Source: Pontederia crassipes
Taxonomy: Eukaryota > Streptophyta > Magnoliopsida > Commelinales > Pontederiaceae
Reading direction: 5' to 3'
DNA: 64,000 bases
NCBI GenBank assembly: GCA_030549335.1
Contig: CM060188.1
Span: 248,001 to 312,000 of the forward strand
Shown here: piece after piece, positions 1 through 11,207 of the stretch
Layout of the letters: every line of letters starts with the position of its first letter
Position numbering within the stretch: position 1 is the first letter of the stretch
Program-made: the position numbers and the translations under genes
Notes under the pieces: generated by a model
The model's database searches: none
Seen by the model: only the letters and a program-made list of their open reading frames with translations
What the model was told of the DNA's origin: nothing

Positions 1-1
1 G

Positions 2-1232
2 GAAATTGCTCGAGCAGTTTATTTTCAATCTTCAGTGCCTATAAAGTTCTGGGATGAATGTGTCAGGACTGCAGTTTATTTGATCAATAGAATACCACTC
101 CAAGTACTACAAAATTAGACAGCTTATGAAAAGTTTTTTGGACACAAGCCTAGTCTTGACAATGTCAAAGTCTTTGGTTGTTTGTGTTATGTGACTAACC
201 TTCAAATCAGAGACAAATTTGATCCAAGAGCTAATCCTTCAGTGTTTTTGGGTTATAGCAATACACAAAAAGGATATAAATGTCTTGATCTAGTCACTAA
301 TAAAATCTCTGTCAATAGGAATGTTGTTTTCTATGAAAATGAATTTCCTTCTCTATCAAAAGACCTCATGTGACTTTTGGCAAATTGTCCACAAACATAC
401 CTTGTCTAGATGAGTCTTTCCCTGACAGAATAATCTTTCCATCTTCTGACATTCCAAAGAATGATTTGTTTAAGCTTGAGGCATTGGTTTCCAATCACAC
501 ATGGAATCTGGTTCCCTTACCTCAAGATAAGAACCCTATTGGGTGTAAATGGGTTTATAAAATCAAGTTGAAATCCAATGGTGATATAGAAAGGTATAAG
601 GCAAGACTTGTTACCAAAGGATTTAGTCAACAAGAGGGGATTGATTACAAGGATACTTTTTCACCTGTTGCCAAAGTAGCGACAGTAAGAGCATTTCTCA
701 TTTCTGTAGCACAACAAAATTTACCCATTATTCATATGGATGTTAATAATGCTTTCCTAAATGGAGATCTCTTTGAGGAGGTCTATATGCATCCACCTCC
801 AGGTCTATTGTCTAATGGAAAAGTTTGCAAGCTCAACAAATCATTATATGGTTTAAAATAGGCTTCAAGACAATGGTATCTGAAATTTTCTGAAGTGTTA
901 CTAGCAAATGATTTTGTGCAGAGTTACAATGATTATACACTATTCACTAAAAGGGACAAAGACTCTTATGTTGCTATTTCACTGTATGTTGATGACATAC
1001 TATTAACTGGGAATTCGGTTTCTTTGATTAATAGCACTAAAGATTATCTCAATGCTAGTTTCAAATTGAAAGATCTTAGTTCTCTAAAATATTTCCTTGG
1101 TATGGAAATTCTACGATCAAGTAGAGGTATTCTCTTAACTCAAAGGAAGTATGTTCTTTCCTTAATTACTGATATGGGTCTATTTGCATCAAAACCTTTT
1201 GGTACACCTGTGGAGGAAAATTTGAAATTAAC
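2..1232 (+). pseudogene. copia pol fragment: integrase C-terminus and reverse transcriptase N-terminal part
   Basis: The frame starting at base 2 reads integrase C-terminal sequence (KFWDEC, then KVFGCLCYV and FLGYSNTQKGYKC) to about 373, with an in-frame TAG at 116-118. The frame then shifts to one starting near 370. This encodes the reverse transcriptase: [44 protein letters not shown], then KSLYGLK, a TAG at 859-861 where the family has Gln (CAG to TAG), and ASRQWY. The catalytic YVDD is present near 985. The linker between integrase and RT is much shorter than usual, so the frame change near 370 probably reflects a deletion. The reading ends at 1232 where element A is inserted. The apparent continuation to 1347 is LTR sequence, not copia. 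Confidence 0.9.
1228..1232. repeat. left target-site duplication of element A
   Basis: TTAAC immediately precedes the TGTAAC start of element A. The partner at 10105-10109 is CTAAC, one mismatch in five. Deleting the element plus one copy restores a continuous copia reading frame, which supports these boundaries. Confidence 0.75.
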
Positions 1233-3531
1233 TGTAACGCCCCGAGACCCACGTGACTATCACGTGCTCAGAGTCGTCCCAAAAGCGCTACACAATTCTA
1301 TTAGAATAAAATTTGCGAAAATAAAACTCTATAAAATGCGAAATTAATAAAAGATCGTCTATCAATATATAATATCAAGGAGTTGGAAACGTCCATGACT
1401 CCATCATACTAAATATGCGAAAAAGAAAAGCTAATCTAGTAGGACTAAATCCTACACCATGTGCAACATCCCTGTCACTGAGCTTGACAACCTGCGTCAC
1501 CATCCTCTATCATCTCACCTGCATGAATCCAGATGCAAGGGAAAACTCATGAGTATAAAAATACTCAGTATGTAGGGTCTAACCATAACAATAAATAGAT
1601 CAATAGTGCTCAAAAATCAATAATCAATAATGAATAATAATCAATAGAGCACATGGTAAGATCATATAGGAATAGCTCAACAATGAAACAATACATATCA
1701 ATAAGGCCATGAATCAATAAAGAGATCAGGTAAGAGATCAAAGGATCAATCAATATCAATTATCAATTATGCCTGATCACTATGGCATCTGTCCAATTTA
1801 ACAATTTTCCATTGTCAATATTTGTGGTCATCGGTCAATTTCCAATTTCTATTCTATTCAATAGGCGGAGGCAAAGCCAATCATGCCGAAGTCCGAATGA
1901 CCAAGGTTTAATTCAATTCCATTCAATTCAATTCTATTCAATTTCAATTTAATTCAATTCAATCCAATTCAATTCATTCAGGGAGTGCTCAACCAATTAT
2001 GGAAAACTCCATATCTCTTTCAAGTAGGCTAGTGGGAGATCAAGACACGGCAAGCCGCCCTCCAATAATAGCGCTAACAATAGGTTCGTGATGGCGGGGG
2101 ACCATGGCCATCACAGAACAGCCATAGCTTCTCTAAAGGATGACGTCTCAAACCTCTAGGTCCACTATCTGCCCCATACAATACTATAACAATAATGGCC
2201 TAGTGGGCTTAGAGACAATCGGAGAACACAGAGATCCAGCAGTTTTCATCTTTTATCTTGTTTAACCTAAAGACCTATCTTTAACAATTCACTTTAGGTT
2301 AGACAATGATCCAATCAGAAGAAAACTACTGGATCAATAACGTAATGATTACTAAGATCAGGTATGGTAACGATGAAGATAATCTCAAATCAAACCTAAT
2401 AAAAGTCTTATGAGATCAGATCTGTTAACAATACGATTTGGGAACAATTGTAACAACTAATCAATTATCTGTGCTAAAATATCACAATTTTACGTTTTCT
2501 GTCTCCAGAACCCGGCCCGCGTCGGGTGAAACCCGGACCGTGTTCGGAAATGATCGATATCACCTCGGCCAGAGCAAACCCGGGTCGGGTGTGTAGTGAA
2601 CTCGGGCCAGGTCGGCCGGTTCACATCCAATTCAAATCGCGCTGCGACCTCGAGTCGAGCCGAAACCAGAACCCGGGTCAGATCAACAGGAACCCGGACC
2701 GGGTTGGACAACTCGATCCGGTTCCGATTCCAACTCGGTCCGGATACGACCAAATCCGGGCCGAGCACAGCAGAACTCGAGCCGAGGTCTGCCGTCGATG
2801 GAAAAGTGCGTTCCGACGCGACTTTTCGACCATCATAACCATGCCATACTATGTCCAAACTATGCATATGCTATATCAATGAAATCACAGTACGAAAGAG
2901 AAGGGGATAGGGTTCCATGTCGCGGAAAACCGTCGACATAGGGATTCCCCCTACGTACTTAAAGTTGGCTGAAAAACCAACTGTAATTCCTTCTCTGAAA
3001 TTCTGCACGAACGCCGAACCTTGTGCCGGCGATTGCTCTCTGTCCTCGCTCCGAAACTCGCGGCCACCACCTGGAACTTCTTCTCTTATATGCAGGCTTC
3101 GAAATCAGCCGCCACACATTCTTGGGGTGCCTCGGTTCACGTGCAAACGCGAGGAAAAAGAGGGCTCATGGACAAAATTCTATTTGGCAGAAAAAAGGGA
3201 TTTCCAACCACCTTTAATGCCTATTTATAAGTGCAGATTTGCAACATCAATTCTATTAGGCCTTGGACTCTTTTAGAATCAATCTTGGCCATCCATCCTT
3301 AATTAATCTATCCATAATTTGTCAAATTTAATTAAATCCTAATTTAATTAATAACAACTCAATTAAATACAATTCCTCTCAAATTCCTTCTTATCTCTTT
3401 AACCATCTTATCTCATAATTTCCATCAATTTCGGAATTAATTAATTTCATAATATTAACATTGGGATTTTTAGATCTATTAAATAAAATAAATCTCATTT
3501 ATCTATTTTTCTGAAAATCCGGGTCGTTACA
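1233..3531 (-). repeat. 3' LTR of element A
   Basis: This 2,299-bp block starts TGTAACGCCCCG and ends GGTCGTTACA and is repeated, in two pieces, at the right side of the element. A TATAAATA motif on the minus strand (3222-3229) is a plausible LTR promoter. In three 60-base stretches compared with the right copy (near 2641, 3241 and 3361) I count 7 differences in 180 bases. All four differences in the stretch near 2641 are transitions. The open frames between 2490 and 3280 are GC-rich LTR sequence, not genes. Confidence 0.88.
3222..3229 (-). promoter_or_regulatory. TATA box of element A LTR
   Basis: TATAAATA on the minus strand. The same motif is kept at 9795-9802 in the right-hand LTR copy. 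No transcription start can be seen from sequence alone. Confidence 0.5.
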
Positions 3532-3545
3532 TCATAACCTCCTTA
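3532..3545 (-). other. polypurine tract of element A
   Basis: On the minus strand AAGGAGGTTATGA directly precedes the LTR start TGTAACGACC. This is the expected place and composition for plus-strand priming, and it fixes the minus orientation of the element. Confidence 0.75.
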
Positions 3546-3591
3546 AAAATAAATTCGTCATCAAATTTGCTTAATGGAAAATTACATCAAT

Positions 3592-6500
3592 CTATTTAAA
3601 CAATTCTGAAAAATCCTTCCTCATTTCATCTTTCAATTCCCATGTAGCATCTTCGTCTCTATGATGTGTCCATACCACTTTCACTATAGGTATCATCTTA
3701 TTCTTCAGATGCCTAGTTTGGTACTCCAATATCGCTATAGGCTGTTCAGCATATGTCAGGTCCACATTCAAGTTTGGTTCTTCCATATTCACTACATTAG
3801 CATCATCATGCAGATACTTGCGCAACATCGACACGTGGAAGACGTTATGAACGTGTCCATAAGATAGCGATAGCGCCAACCTACAGGCTGCATCTCCGAT
3901 CAATGCAAGTATCTCGAATGGACCTACGTACCTAGGGCTCAGCTTGCCCTTCTTGCTGAATCTCATTACGCCCTTCATCGGGGAGACTTTCAGCATCACA
4001 CGATCTCCAACCTTGAAGATCTGTTCTCTACGTTTCTTGTCAGCATAAGTCTTCTGTCTGGTGGATGCTGCCTTCAATCTTTCTCTAATGAGACGAACCT
4101 TTTCAGCATCCTCCATGGTTTGCTTCAACATTTCCTCTGACAAGAACTGTCATCCTCCTACCTCACTCCAACAGATAGGGGAGCGGCATGGTCTTCCATA
4201 CATGGTAGCAAAGGGTGCCATGCCAATACTAGAGTGGTGACTATTATTATATGCGAATTCAATCAGTGGGAGGTGGATGTCCCAACTGCCACTCCAGTCC
4301 AAAGCACATGCTCGGATCATATCTTCCAATGTCTGTATAGTGCGCTCAGACTGCCCGTCTGACTGAGGATGGAACGCTGTGTTGAAGTTCAATTTCGTTC
4401 CAAAGGTACTTTGAATGCTCCGCCAAAATTTCGCTGTAAATCGTGGATCTCTATCCGACACAATGGATACTGGCACTCCATGTAGTCGGATAACCTCTTT
4501 TATATAAATATTCATCAGGCTTTCGACGGACTGCTTCTATTTGATGGGAATGAAGTGGGCCGCTTTGCTAAATCGGTCCACCACTACCCATATCGCATCA
4601 TGGCCCTGCTGTGTTCTTGGAAGCCCTGTAACAAAATCCATCGTTATCTTTTCCCATTTCCATTGTGGGATTCCAAGTTCCTGCAGTACTCCATAAGGCC
4701 TTTGATGCTCAACCTTCACTTGCTGGCATACAATGCACTTTGCAACGTACTCCGCTATGTCCTTCTTCATGTTGTTCCACCAGAAGGTCCGTTGCAAATC
4801 TTTATACATTTTCGTGCTTCCGGGATGAATGGCGAATTCCAATTTGTGGCATTCATCAAGCACATGTCTCCTTAATCCATCATGGTCAAAGACCCACAAA
4901 CGTCCCTTGTATCTGACCACTCCCTCTGAGACTGGAAAGTCGGCAGGAATCTTTTCGCACAACTTAAGCAGGTGGTCGTACTCATTGTCATTCGGTTGTA
5001 CCTTCCCAATCTTCAACGTCAATTCAGGTTGCATGCCGAGGTGTGCCATGATCCGTACACCATTACTGCTGGTCACTGGACTAACATGTATAATGCAGTT
5101 GATCATATTCCAGCGACTCACCCGCAGGCATGCTAAAGATTTAACCCACTTCCTGCTGAGGGCGTCGGCGACCGAGTTTGCCTTTTCCGGGTGATAACTG
5201 ATGGTAAACTCGTAATCCTTTAGAAATTCTATCCAACTTCTCTTACGCATGTTCAAATCACGTTGAGAAAAGATGTACTTCAGGCTTTTGTGATCTGTGA
5301 AAATCTCGAACTCTTCACCATAGAGGTAGTGCCTCCAAATTTTGAGGGCGAAGACTACCGCTGCCGGTTCGAGATCGTGCGTCGGGTAGTTCTTCTCGTG
5401 TTTCTTCAATTGTCTTGATGCGTAAGCGATTACCTTCCCATGCTGCATGCCACATGCGTCGCTATATATCACATAACTTCCTTGGCCTGAAGGTATGGTC
5501 AGAATAGGCGCCGTCGTCAATCTTTTTTTTAACTCTTGGAAGCTATCTTCACACTTCCGTGACCACTCATATTTGACGCCTTTCTTTGTGAGATTCGTCA
5601 GTGGCGACGCGATCTTGGAGAAATTTTGTATAAATCTCCGGTAATATCCTGTCAGTCCGAGGAAGCTCCGGATTTCCGATACGTTCTTAGGTTGCTCCCA
5701 ATTGGCAACTGCTTCCACTTTGGCAGGATCCACTGATATCCCATCCTTGTTGATGATATGTCCAAGGAACATGATCTCTTCTAACCAAAATTCGCACTTC
5801 AAAAATTTGACGTACAGCTTGTGCTCTCGGAAAGTTTGTAGCACAACTCGTAGATATTCCTCATGTCCCTCCGGACTCGATGAATAAATCAAAATATCGT
5901 CGACGAATACGATCACGAACTTGTCCAGATATGGCCTGAACACCCGGTTCATCAAATCCATAAAGGCTGTCGGGGCATTGGTCAGCCCAAACGGCATCAC
6001 CAAGAACTCGTAGTGGCCATATCTCGTCCTGAATGCTGTCTTCGGCACATCGTCATCAGCTATCCTAAGCTGATGGTAACCACTTCTCAAGTCGATCTTC
6101 GAGAACACTTTTGCCGAAGACAATTGGTCGAACAGGTCATCAATTCTTGGTAGTGGGCACTTATTCTTTATGGTGACCTTGTTCAACATCCGATAGTGTA
6201 TGCACAGTCGCATAGATCCGTCCTTCTTCTTCACGAATAATACCGGAGCGCCCCATGGGGAGACACTCGGTCGGAAGAATCCCTTATCCAATAACTCTTG
6301 AATTTGGGTCTTCAATTCCAGCATTTCTGCTGGAGCCATTCTATACGGTGCCTTTGAGATAGGTGCAGTACCCGGCACCAAATCGATGCGGAAGTCGATC
6401 TCCCGTCGTGGTGGTAGTCCGGAAATATCATCCGAAAAAATGTCCGAGAATTCCTTCACCACCTCAATGCTATCTCGGTCTATCTCAACCCGATCTGTCT

Positions 6501-6801
6501 TAACCATGCTTGCCAAGAATCCTCGGCATCCTTTCTTCAATAGCTTCTGGGCTTTTATAGCCGATACCAGGACCTTACCCAGCTTTAGTGGCACGCCTCT
6601 AACAAAAGTCTGAGGCCCTCCTGGTGCTCCGATCACAATCTTCTTTGCTCGGCAGTGTAAGTAGGCGTTGTGGTAGGACAACCAGTCCATGCCCAACACC
6701 ACGTCATACTCTCTGATCGGAACGGCGATCAGGTCTGTCGAAAAGTCCTTACCATTTATCAATCCAATAACTATGTATTGCATGACGATAATTTTTCTCA
6801 T
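3592..6801 (-). pseudogene. element A pol: protease tail, RT, RNase H, integrase, chromodomain-like end
   Basis: One reading frame runs from 6801 to 3592, broken by two in-frame stops, TAG at 4537-4539 and TGA at 4150-4152. In order it encodes the end of the retropepsin (VVLGMDWLS), RT ([35 protein letters not shown]), RNase H ([19 protein letters not shown]), the integrase zinc-binding region ([20 protein letters not shown]) and the core ([42 protein letters not shown]). The C-terminus ends VVWTHHRDEDATWELKDE, which resembles the chromovirus chromodomain motif. The protease catalytic Asp-Ser/Thr-Gly lies upstream and is absent. RT has His in CIHYR where Asp is usual. The RNase H stretch [11 protein letters not shown] lacks about eight residues found in relatives, an in-frame deletion. 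The copy is inactive. Confidence 0.9.
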
Positions 6802-6923
6802 TCAATGAAGTCATAAATAATTCCTTATAAGTCACATGCACAACATGACTTGTGGACTATCTCTATATCCTCATCATTAAGGCATAACATTATGTATCCT
6901 TTCTATTCTCTTAGGTAGCATGA

Positions 6924-7504
6924 ATGGAAAATTGTTAAATTGGATAGATGCCATAGTGATCAGGCATAATTGATAATTGATATTGATTAATCACTTGATC
7001 TCTTACCTGATCTCTTTATTGATTCATGGCCTTATTGATATGTATTATTTCATTCTTGAGCTATTCCTATATGATCTTACCATGTGCTCTATTGATTATT
7101 GTTCATTATTGATTATTGATTTTTGAGCACTATTGATCTATTTATTATTATGGTTAGACCTTACGTACTGAGTATTTTTATACTCATGAGTTTTCTCCTG
7201 CATCTGGATTCATGCAGGTGAGATGATAGAGGATGGTGATGCAAGGTGGTCAAGCTCAGTGACAGGGATGTTGCACATGGTGTAGGATTTAGTCCTACTA
7301 GATTAGCTTTTCTTTTCCGCATATTTAGTATAATGGAGTCATGGACGTTTCCAGCTCCTTAACATTATATATTGATAGACGATCTTTTATTAATTCCATA
7401 TTTTATACAGTTTTATTTCCGCAAATTTTGTTCTAATAGAATTGCGTAGCGCCTTTGGGACGACTCTGAGCATGTGATAATCACGTGGGTCTCGGGGCGT
7501 TACA
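6924..7504 (+). repeat. 5' LTR of element A, inverted piece
   Basis: Reverse-complement copy of 1233-1813, ending CTCGGGGCGTTACA at 7504. It is the only part of the element in plus orientation besides the leader that follows it. Confidence 0.88.
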
Positions 7505-7506
7505 AA

Positions 7507-7518
7507 AGGTATCAGAGC
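7507..7518 (+). other. primer-binding site of element A (initiator tRNA-Met type)
   Basis: AGGTATCAGAGC lies two bases after the LTR end and matches the plant retroelement PBS TGGTATCAGAGC at 11 of 12 positions. It is on the plus strand although pol is on the minus strand, which is direct evidence of the inversion. Confidence 0.75.
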
Positions 7519-8405
7519 CTAAGGAGAGACACTTCTTAGCTGTCTCTAATAGATAGAGTTGAGTTCATGTGCAACTGTCACGAGCAACCACTGCAGCCAT
7601 CAAGTAGGGTCAAATAAGTATTGTATTATTATATGGATTATGGAGCTCATACTAATAGAATTGTTATTGCTATTGTTATGTTGGAACAGCTGCTATGACT
7701 TTTTCGAGCCATATTCCACGAGCTCTCAAAAATGGATTATAGCGGGTCATTCAGCACGCCCTAGGCTCACAGGCCAATGAGCGCAAGCTTAGAGCCCAAT
7801 AGGGAATGGGCAGCAGACCCGATATCTCAATTGAGCGAGGTTGAGGCGAGGATCTGTATGGATCCCACTTAGCTCACACTGAGCACACCCACCCATGAGT
7901 CTTGTATGGTAGATGGGTATGATCGTAGAGATAGAGGTTCTGAAGTTGCAGCCCCTCAGCTCGACGGGAAGGGCGACTTCGGGGACGCAAAAAAATTAAT
8001 GGAGGAGGTTGAGTAGATCTCCCTCGAGATGGATTGCGGTGAGGACCGCAAGTTGACCTATGTGAATTAGAAACCGGTTGGTGATGTCATGGATAAAGTG
8101 AGGGACAAGATAAATCCTTAGATAATGGAAATAGAATTGATGGTATAAGGCAACACCTAAAGAGATTATTCCGAATAACCAAAATTCTAAGGAGGTTATT
8201 CTAAGGTTGAATAACCAAAGCCCTAAGGATGTTATCCCCACGTTATCCTTAAGGCAAAATAAATTGAGATAAAAGTGAGGTCAACACAACAAGTAAAGCA
8301 TGACATCTATTATCGAATAGTGAATTAAACAAGACATCAATGGATTCCTAATCATAAGGTTAGGAAAGATTATGGATTCAAATTGGAAAGTTGATATGTA
8401 GGTTA
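7519..8405 (+). other. element A leader, possible gag remnant
   Basis: This stretch follows the PBS and should be untranslated leader and the start of gag. I find no recognisable Gag motif. The longest open frame is 73 codons (7559-7780). Stops are frequent, so it is non-coding now. Confidence 0.5.
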
Positions 8406-10104
8406 GTCATCGGTCAATTTCCAATTTCTATTCTATTCAATAGGCGGAGGCAAAGCCAATCACGCCGAAGTCCGAATGATCAAGGTTCAATTCAATTCCA
8501 TTCAATTCTATTCAATTTCAATTCAATTCAGTTCAATCCAATTCAATTCATTTAGGGAGCGCTCAACCAATTATGGGAAACTCCATGTCTCTTTCAAGTA
8601 GGCCAGTGGGAGATCAAGCCACGGCAAGCCGCCCTCCAATAATAGTGCTAACAATAGGTTCGTGATGGCGGGGGACCATGACCATCACAAGACAGCCATA
8701 GCTTCTATAAAGGATGACGTCTCAAACCTCTAGGTCCACTATCTGCCACATACAATACTATAACAATAATGGCCCAGGGGGCTTAGAGACAATCGGAGAA
8801 CACGGAGACCCAGCAGTTTTCATCTTTTATCTTGTTTAACTTAAAGACCTATCTTTAACAATTCACTTTAGATTAGACAATGACCCAATCAGGAGAAAAC
8901 TACTGGAACAATAACATAATGATTACTAAGATCAGGTATGGTAACGATGAAGATAATCTCAAATTAAACCTAATAAAAGTCTGATGAGATCAGATCTGTT
9001 AACAATACGATTTGGGAACAATTGTAACAACTAATCAATTATCTGTTCTAAAATATCACAATTTTACGTTTTATGTCTCCAGAACCCGGCCCACGTCGGG
9101 TGAAACCCGGACAGTGTTCGGAAATGATCGATATCACCTCGGCCAGAGCAAACTCGGGCCGGGTGTGTAGTGAACCCTAGCCGGGTCGGCCGGTTCACAT
9201 CCAATTCAAATCGCGCCGCGACCTCGAGTCGAGCCGAAGCCAGAACCCGAGTCAGATCAACAGGAACCCGGGCCGGGTTGGACAACCCGATCCGGTTCCG
9301 ATTCCAACTCGGTTCGGATTTGACCAAATCCGGGCCGGGCACAGCAGAACTCGGGCCGAGTTCTGCCGCCGACGGAAAAGTGCGTTCCGACGCGACTTTT
9401 CGATCATCATAACCATGTCATACTATATCCAAACTATACATATGCTATATCAATGAAATCACAGTACGAAGGAGAAGGGGATAGGGTTTCATGTCGCGGA
9501 AAACTGACGACATAGAGATTCCCCTACGTGCCTAAAGTTGGCTGAAAACTAGTTGTAATTCCTTCTCTGAAATTCTGCACGAACGCCGAACCTTGTGCCG
9601 ACGATTGCTCTCTGTCCTTGCTCCGAAACTCGCGGCCACCACCTGGAACTTCTTCTCTTATATGCAGGCTTCAAAACTAGCCGCCACACGTTCTTGGGGG
9701 TGCCTCGATTCGCATGCAAACGCGAGAAAAAAGAGGACTCGTGGACAGAATTCTGTTTGGCAGAAAAAAGGGGTTTCCAACCACATTTAATGCGTATTTA
9801 TAAGTGCAGATTTGCAACATCAATTCTATTAGGCCTTGAACTCTTTTAGAATCAATCTTGGCCATCCATCCTTAATTAATCTATCCATAATTTGTCAAAT
9901 TTAATTAAATCCTAATTTAATTAATAACAACTCAATTAAATACAATCCCTCTCAAATTCTTTCTTATCTCTTTAACCATCTTATCTCATAATTTTCATCA
10001 ATTTCGGAATTAATTAATTCCAGAATATTAACATTGAGATTTTCAGATCTATTAAATAAAATAAATCTCATTTATCTATTTTTCTGAAAATTCGGGTCGT
10101 TACA
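8406..10104 (-). repeat. 5' LTR of element A, remaining piece
   Basis: Direct copy of 1827-3531, ending GGTCGTTACA at 10104. It keeps the TATAAATA motif on the minus strand at 9795-9802. It is separated from its own terminal quarter by the inversion. Confidence 0.88.
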
Positions 10105-10109
10105 CTAAC
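10105..10109. repeat. right target-site duplication of element A
   Basis: CTAAC, partner of TTAAC at 1228-1232 with one mismatch. Confidence 0.7.
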
Positions 10110-10850
10110 TACTATTGAATTTGACCAGTATGTTTCCAAAAAATACTCTTCTGGTATAGCTGATCCAGTTTTGCCAAATCCAGATTCTTTTCAACGTCTT
10201 ATTGGTCATTTAATTCATTTGACACAAACTCGACCTGATATTACATTTGCAGTACGACACTTAAGCCAATTTATGCACATGCCAAAAACTTCCCATATGA
10301 ATGCTTCAATTCGTATGGTCAAATATCTCAAAGGTTCACCAGAATGTGGATTGTTTTTATCTTCTGCTCCTTCTGATTCTCTCACTGCTTACTCAGATGC
10401 AGACTGGGGATCTTGTTTATCTACTCGTCGATCAGTGACAGGTTTCTGCATTAAATTAGGAACTTCTCTTGTTTCCTGGAAATCAAAGAAGCAGCAAGTT
10501 GTCGCTCGTTCTTCTGCTGAAGCGGAATACAGAAGTGTAGCTCTTGTAGTCGCTGAACTTATTTGGATTTAAAGATTGTTCAGAGAATTACAAGTTCCTA
10601 TCTCCTTGCCGATTACTCTATTCTCTGATAGTCGTCCAACCATTCAATTGCAGAAAATTCAGTCTTCCATGAGCGTACGAAACACATTGATATTGATTGT
10701 TACTTTGTTCGTGAAAGAGTTCTTCAACAGTTTGTTCGCCTTCAATATATTTCTACATCACTGCAGCTCGCTGATATTCTTACTAAAGGACTTGCTCGTC
10801 GACAACACGAATTTCTTCTTTCTAAGTTGAGACTGTTCGACATCTTTCAG
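10105..10850 (+). pseudogene. copia pol fragment: end of RT and RNase H
   Basis: The copia frame resumes here with FQRLIGHLIHLTQTRPDI, typical of the RT thumb. The RNase H landmarks follow: AYSDADWGSC, STRRSVTGFC, VSWKSKKQQVVARSSAEAEY. An in-frame TAA at about 10570-10572 stands where relatives have a sense codon. A frameshift near 10655 then moves the reading to the frame containing HERTKHIDIDCYFVRE and LADILTKGL, the normal C-terminal motifs of plant copia pol. The piece was separated from its N-terminal part (2-1232) by element A. The stops and the frameshift are independent of that insertion. Confidence 0.9.
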
Positions 10851-10862
10851 TCTCCAACTTGC

Positions 10863-10876
10863 GGGGGGGGGGGGGG
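10863..10876 (+). other. polypurine tract of the copia element
   Basis: A run of 14 G bases ends one base before the LTR start TGTTGGAATC. Its position and composition fit the plus-strand primer. Confidence 0.65.
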
Positions 10877-10877
10877 C

Positions 10878-11207
10878 TGTTGGAATCTTCACTGGAAGCT
10901 TCGCCATCTTCTTCGTCTTCGTGCAGACAGATGAACAGGGCGCAGCGTTCATCGCGAACGCTCTGATTTATGTCTGGCTGTTAGACCGTTAACATTGTTC
11001 ATACCATTTTAAATTTATAACACTTTATAACGTTTCTCTTTCGTTTTATTCATTTCCGTTATAATCAAAGCTTGTATATAAAAGGACATGGATATTACTG
11101 GAAGCTTTGCTCATCCAGTTTTCTTTCTGCACAAAAATAGAATAGAAGGAGGCGAGGTTTCTTCCCCAATCTGTGCTGTGATTACTTTCGTTTCTTCAGA
11201 TCCATCA
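10878..11207 (+). repeat. 3' LTR of the copia element
   Basis: Starts TGTTGGAATC after the polypurine tract and contains a plausible TATA box, TATATAAAA, at 11075-11083. The end at 11207 (a CA dinucleotide) is a guess, because the left LTR is outside the window. Confidence 0.6.

Larger units (their letters stand above)
6924..8405 (+). other. inverted segment inside element A
   Basis: From 6924 to 7504 the plus strand matches the reverse complement of 1233-1813, the terminal quarter of the LTR. It is followed in plus orientation by a primer-binding site and leader. The remaining part of the same LTR (matching 1827-3531) lies at 8406-10104 in the opposite orientation. The two pieces together make a nearly whole LTR, missing only about 13 bases at the joint. 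An inversion with one breakpoint inside the 5' LTR and the other between leader/gag and pol explains this arrangement. Confidence 0.85.
1233..10104 (-). mobile_element. Ty3/gypsy chromovirus-like retrotransposon (element A), rearranged
   Basis: The element begins TGTAACG and ends GTTACA, with 5-bp flanking duplications that differ at one base. Read on the minus strand it has a 5' LTR at the right (in two pieces), a pol frame (6801 to 3592), a polypurine tract, and a 3' LTR at the left (1233-3531). The domain order RT, RNase H, integrase places it in Ty3/gypsy. The chromodomain-like C-terminus and the 2.3-kb LTR fit the Tekay/Del type of chromovirus, which is an inference. Gag and most of the protease are missing. 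A 1.48-kb segment (6924-8405) is inverted, so the PBS now faces away from pol. Confidence 0.9.
1..11207 (+). mobile_element. Ty1/copia retrotransposon, 3' part, interrupted
   Basis: The two flanks of the large minus-strand insertion (1-1232 and 10105-11207) are consecutive parts of one plus-strand Ty1/copia element. In order they encode the integrase C-terminal part, reverse transcriptase, RNase H, and then a G-run polypurine tract and a 3' LTR. The reading frame continues from one flank to the other if the insertion and one copy of its 5-bp target duplication are removed. Gag, protease and the integrase core would lie left of the window. The element carries several stops and frameshifts and is dead. 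The domain order integrase-RT-RNase H is diagnostic of the copia superfamily. The right end at about 11207 is uncertain because the left LTR is not in view. Confidence 0.88.

Noticed and set aside
1233..1347. Continuation of the copia reverse transcriptase frame into VTPRDPRDYHV and beyond
   Set aside because: The sequence after 1232 is the LTR of element A. The open frame across the junction is accidental.
2490..3276. Several overlapping open frames on both strands
   Set aside because: They lie in the GC-rich LTR of element A and recur in the right LTR copy. They have no conserved protein features.
7507..7518. Fragment of a tRNA gene
   Set aside because: Only the 12-base tRNA 3'-end complement is present and it lies next to an LTR end, so it is a primer-binding site.
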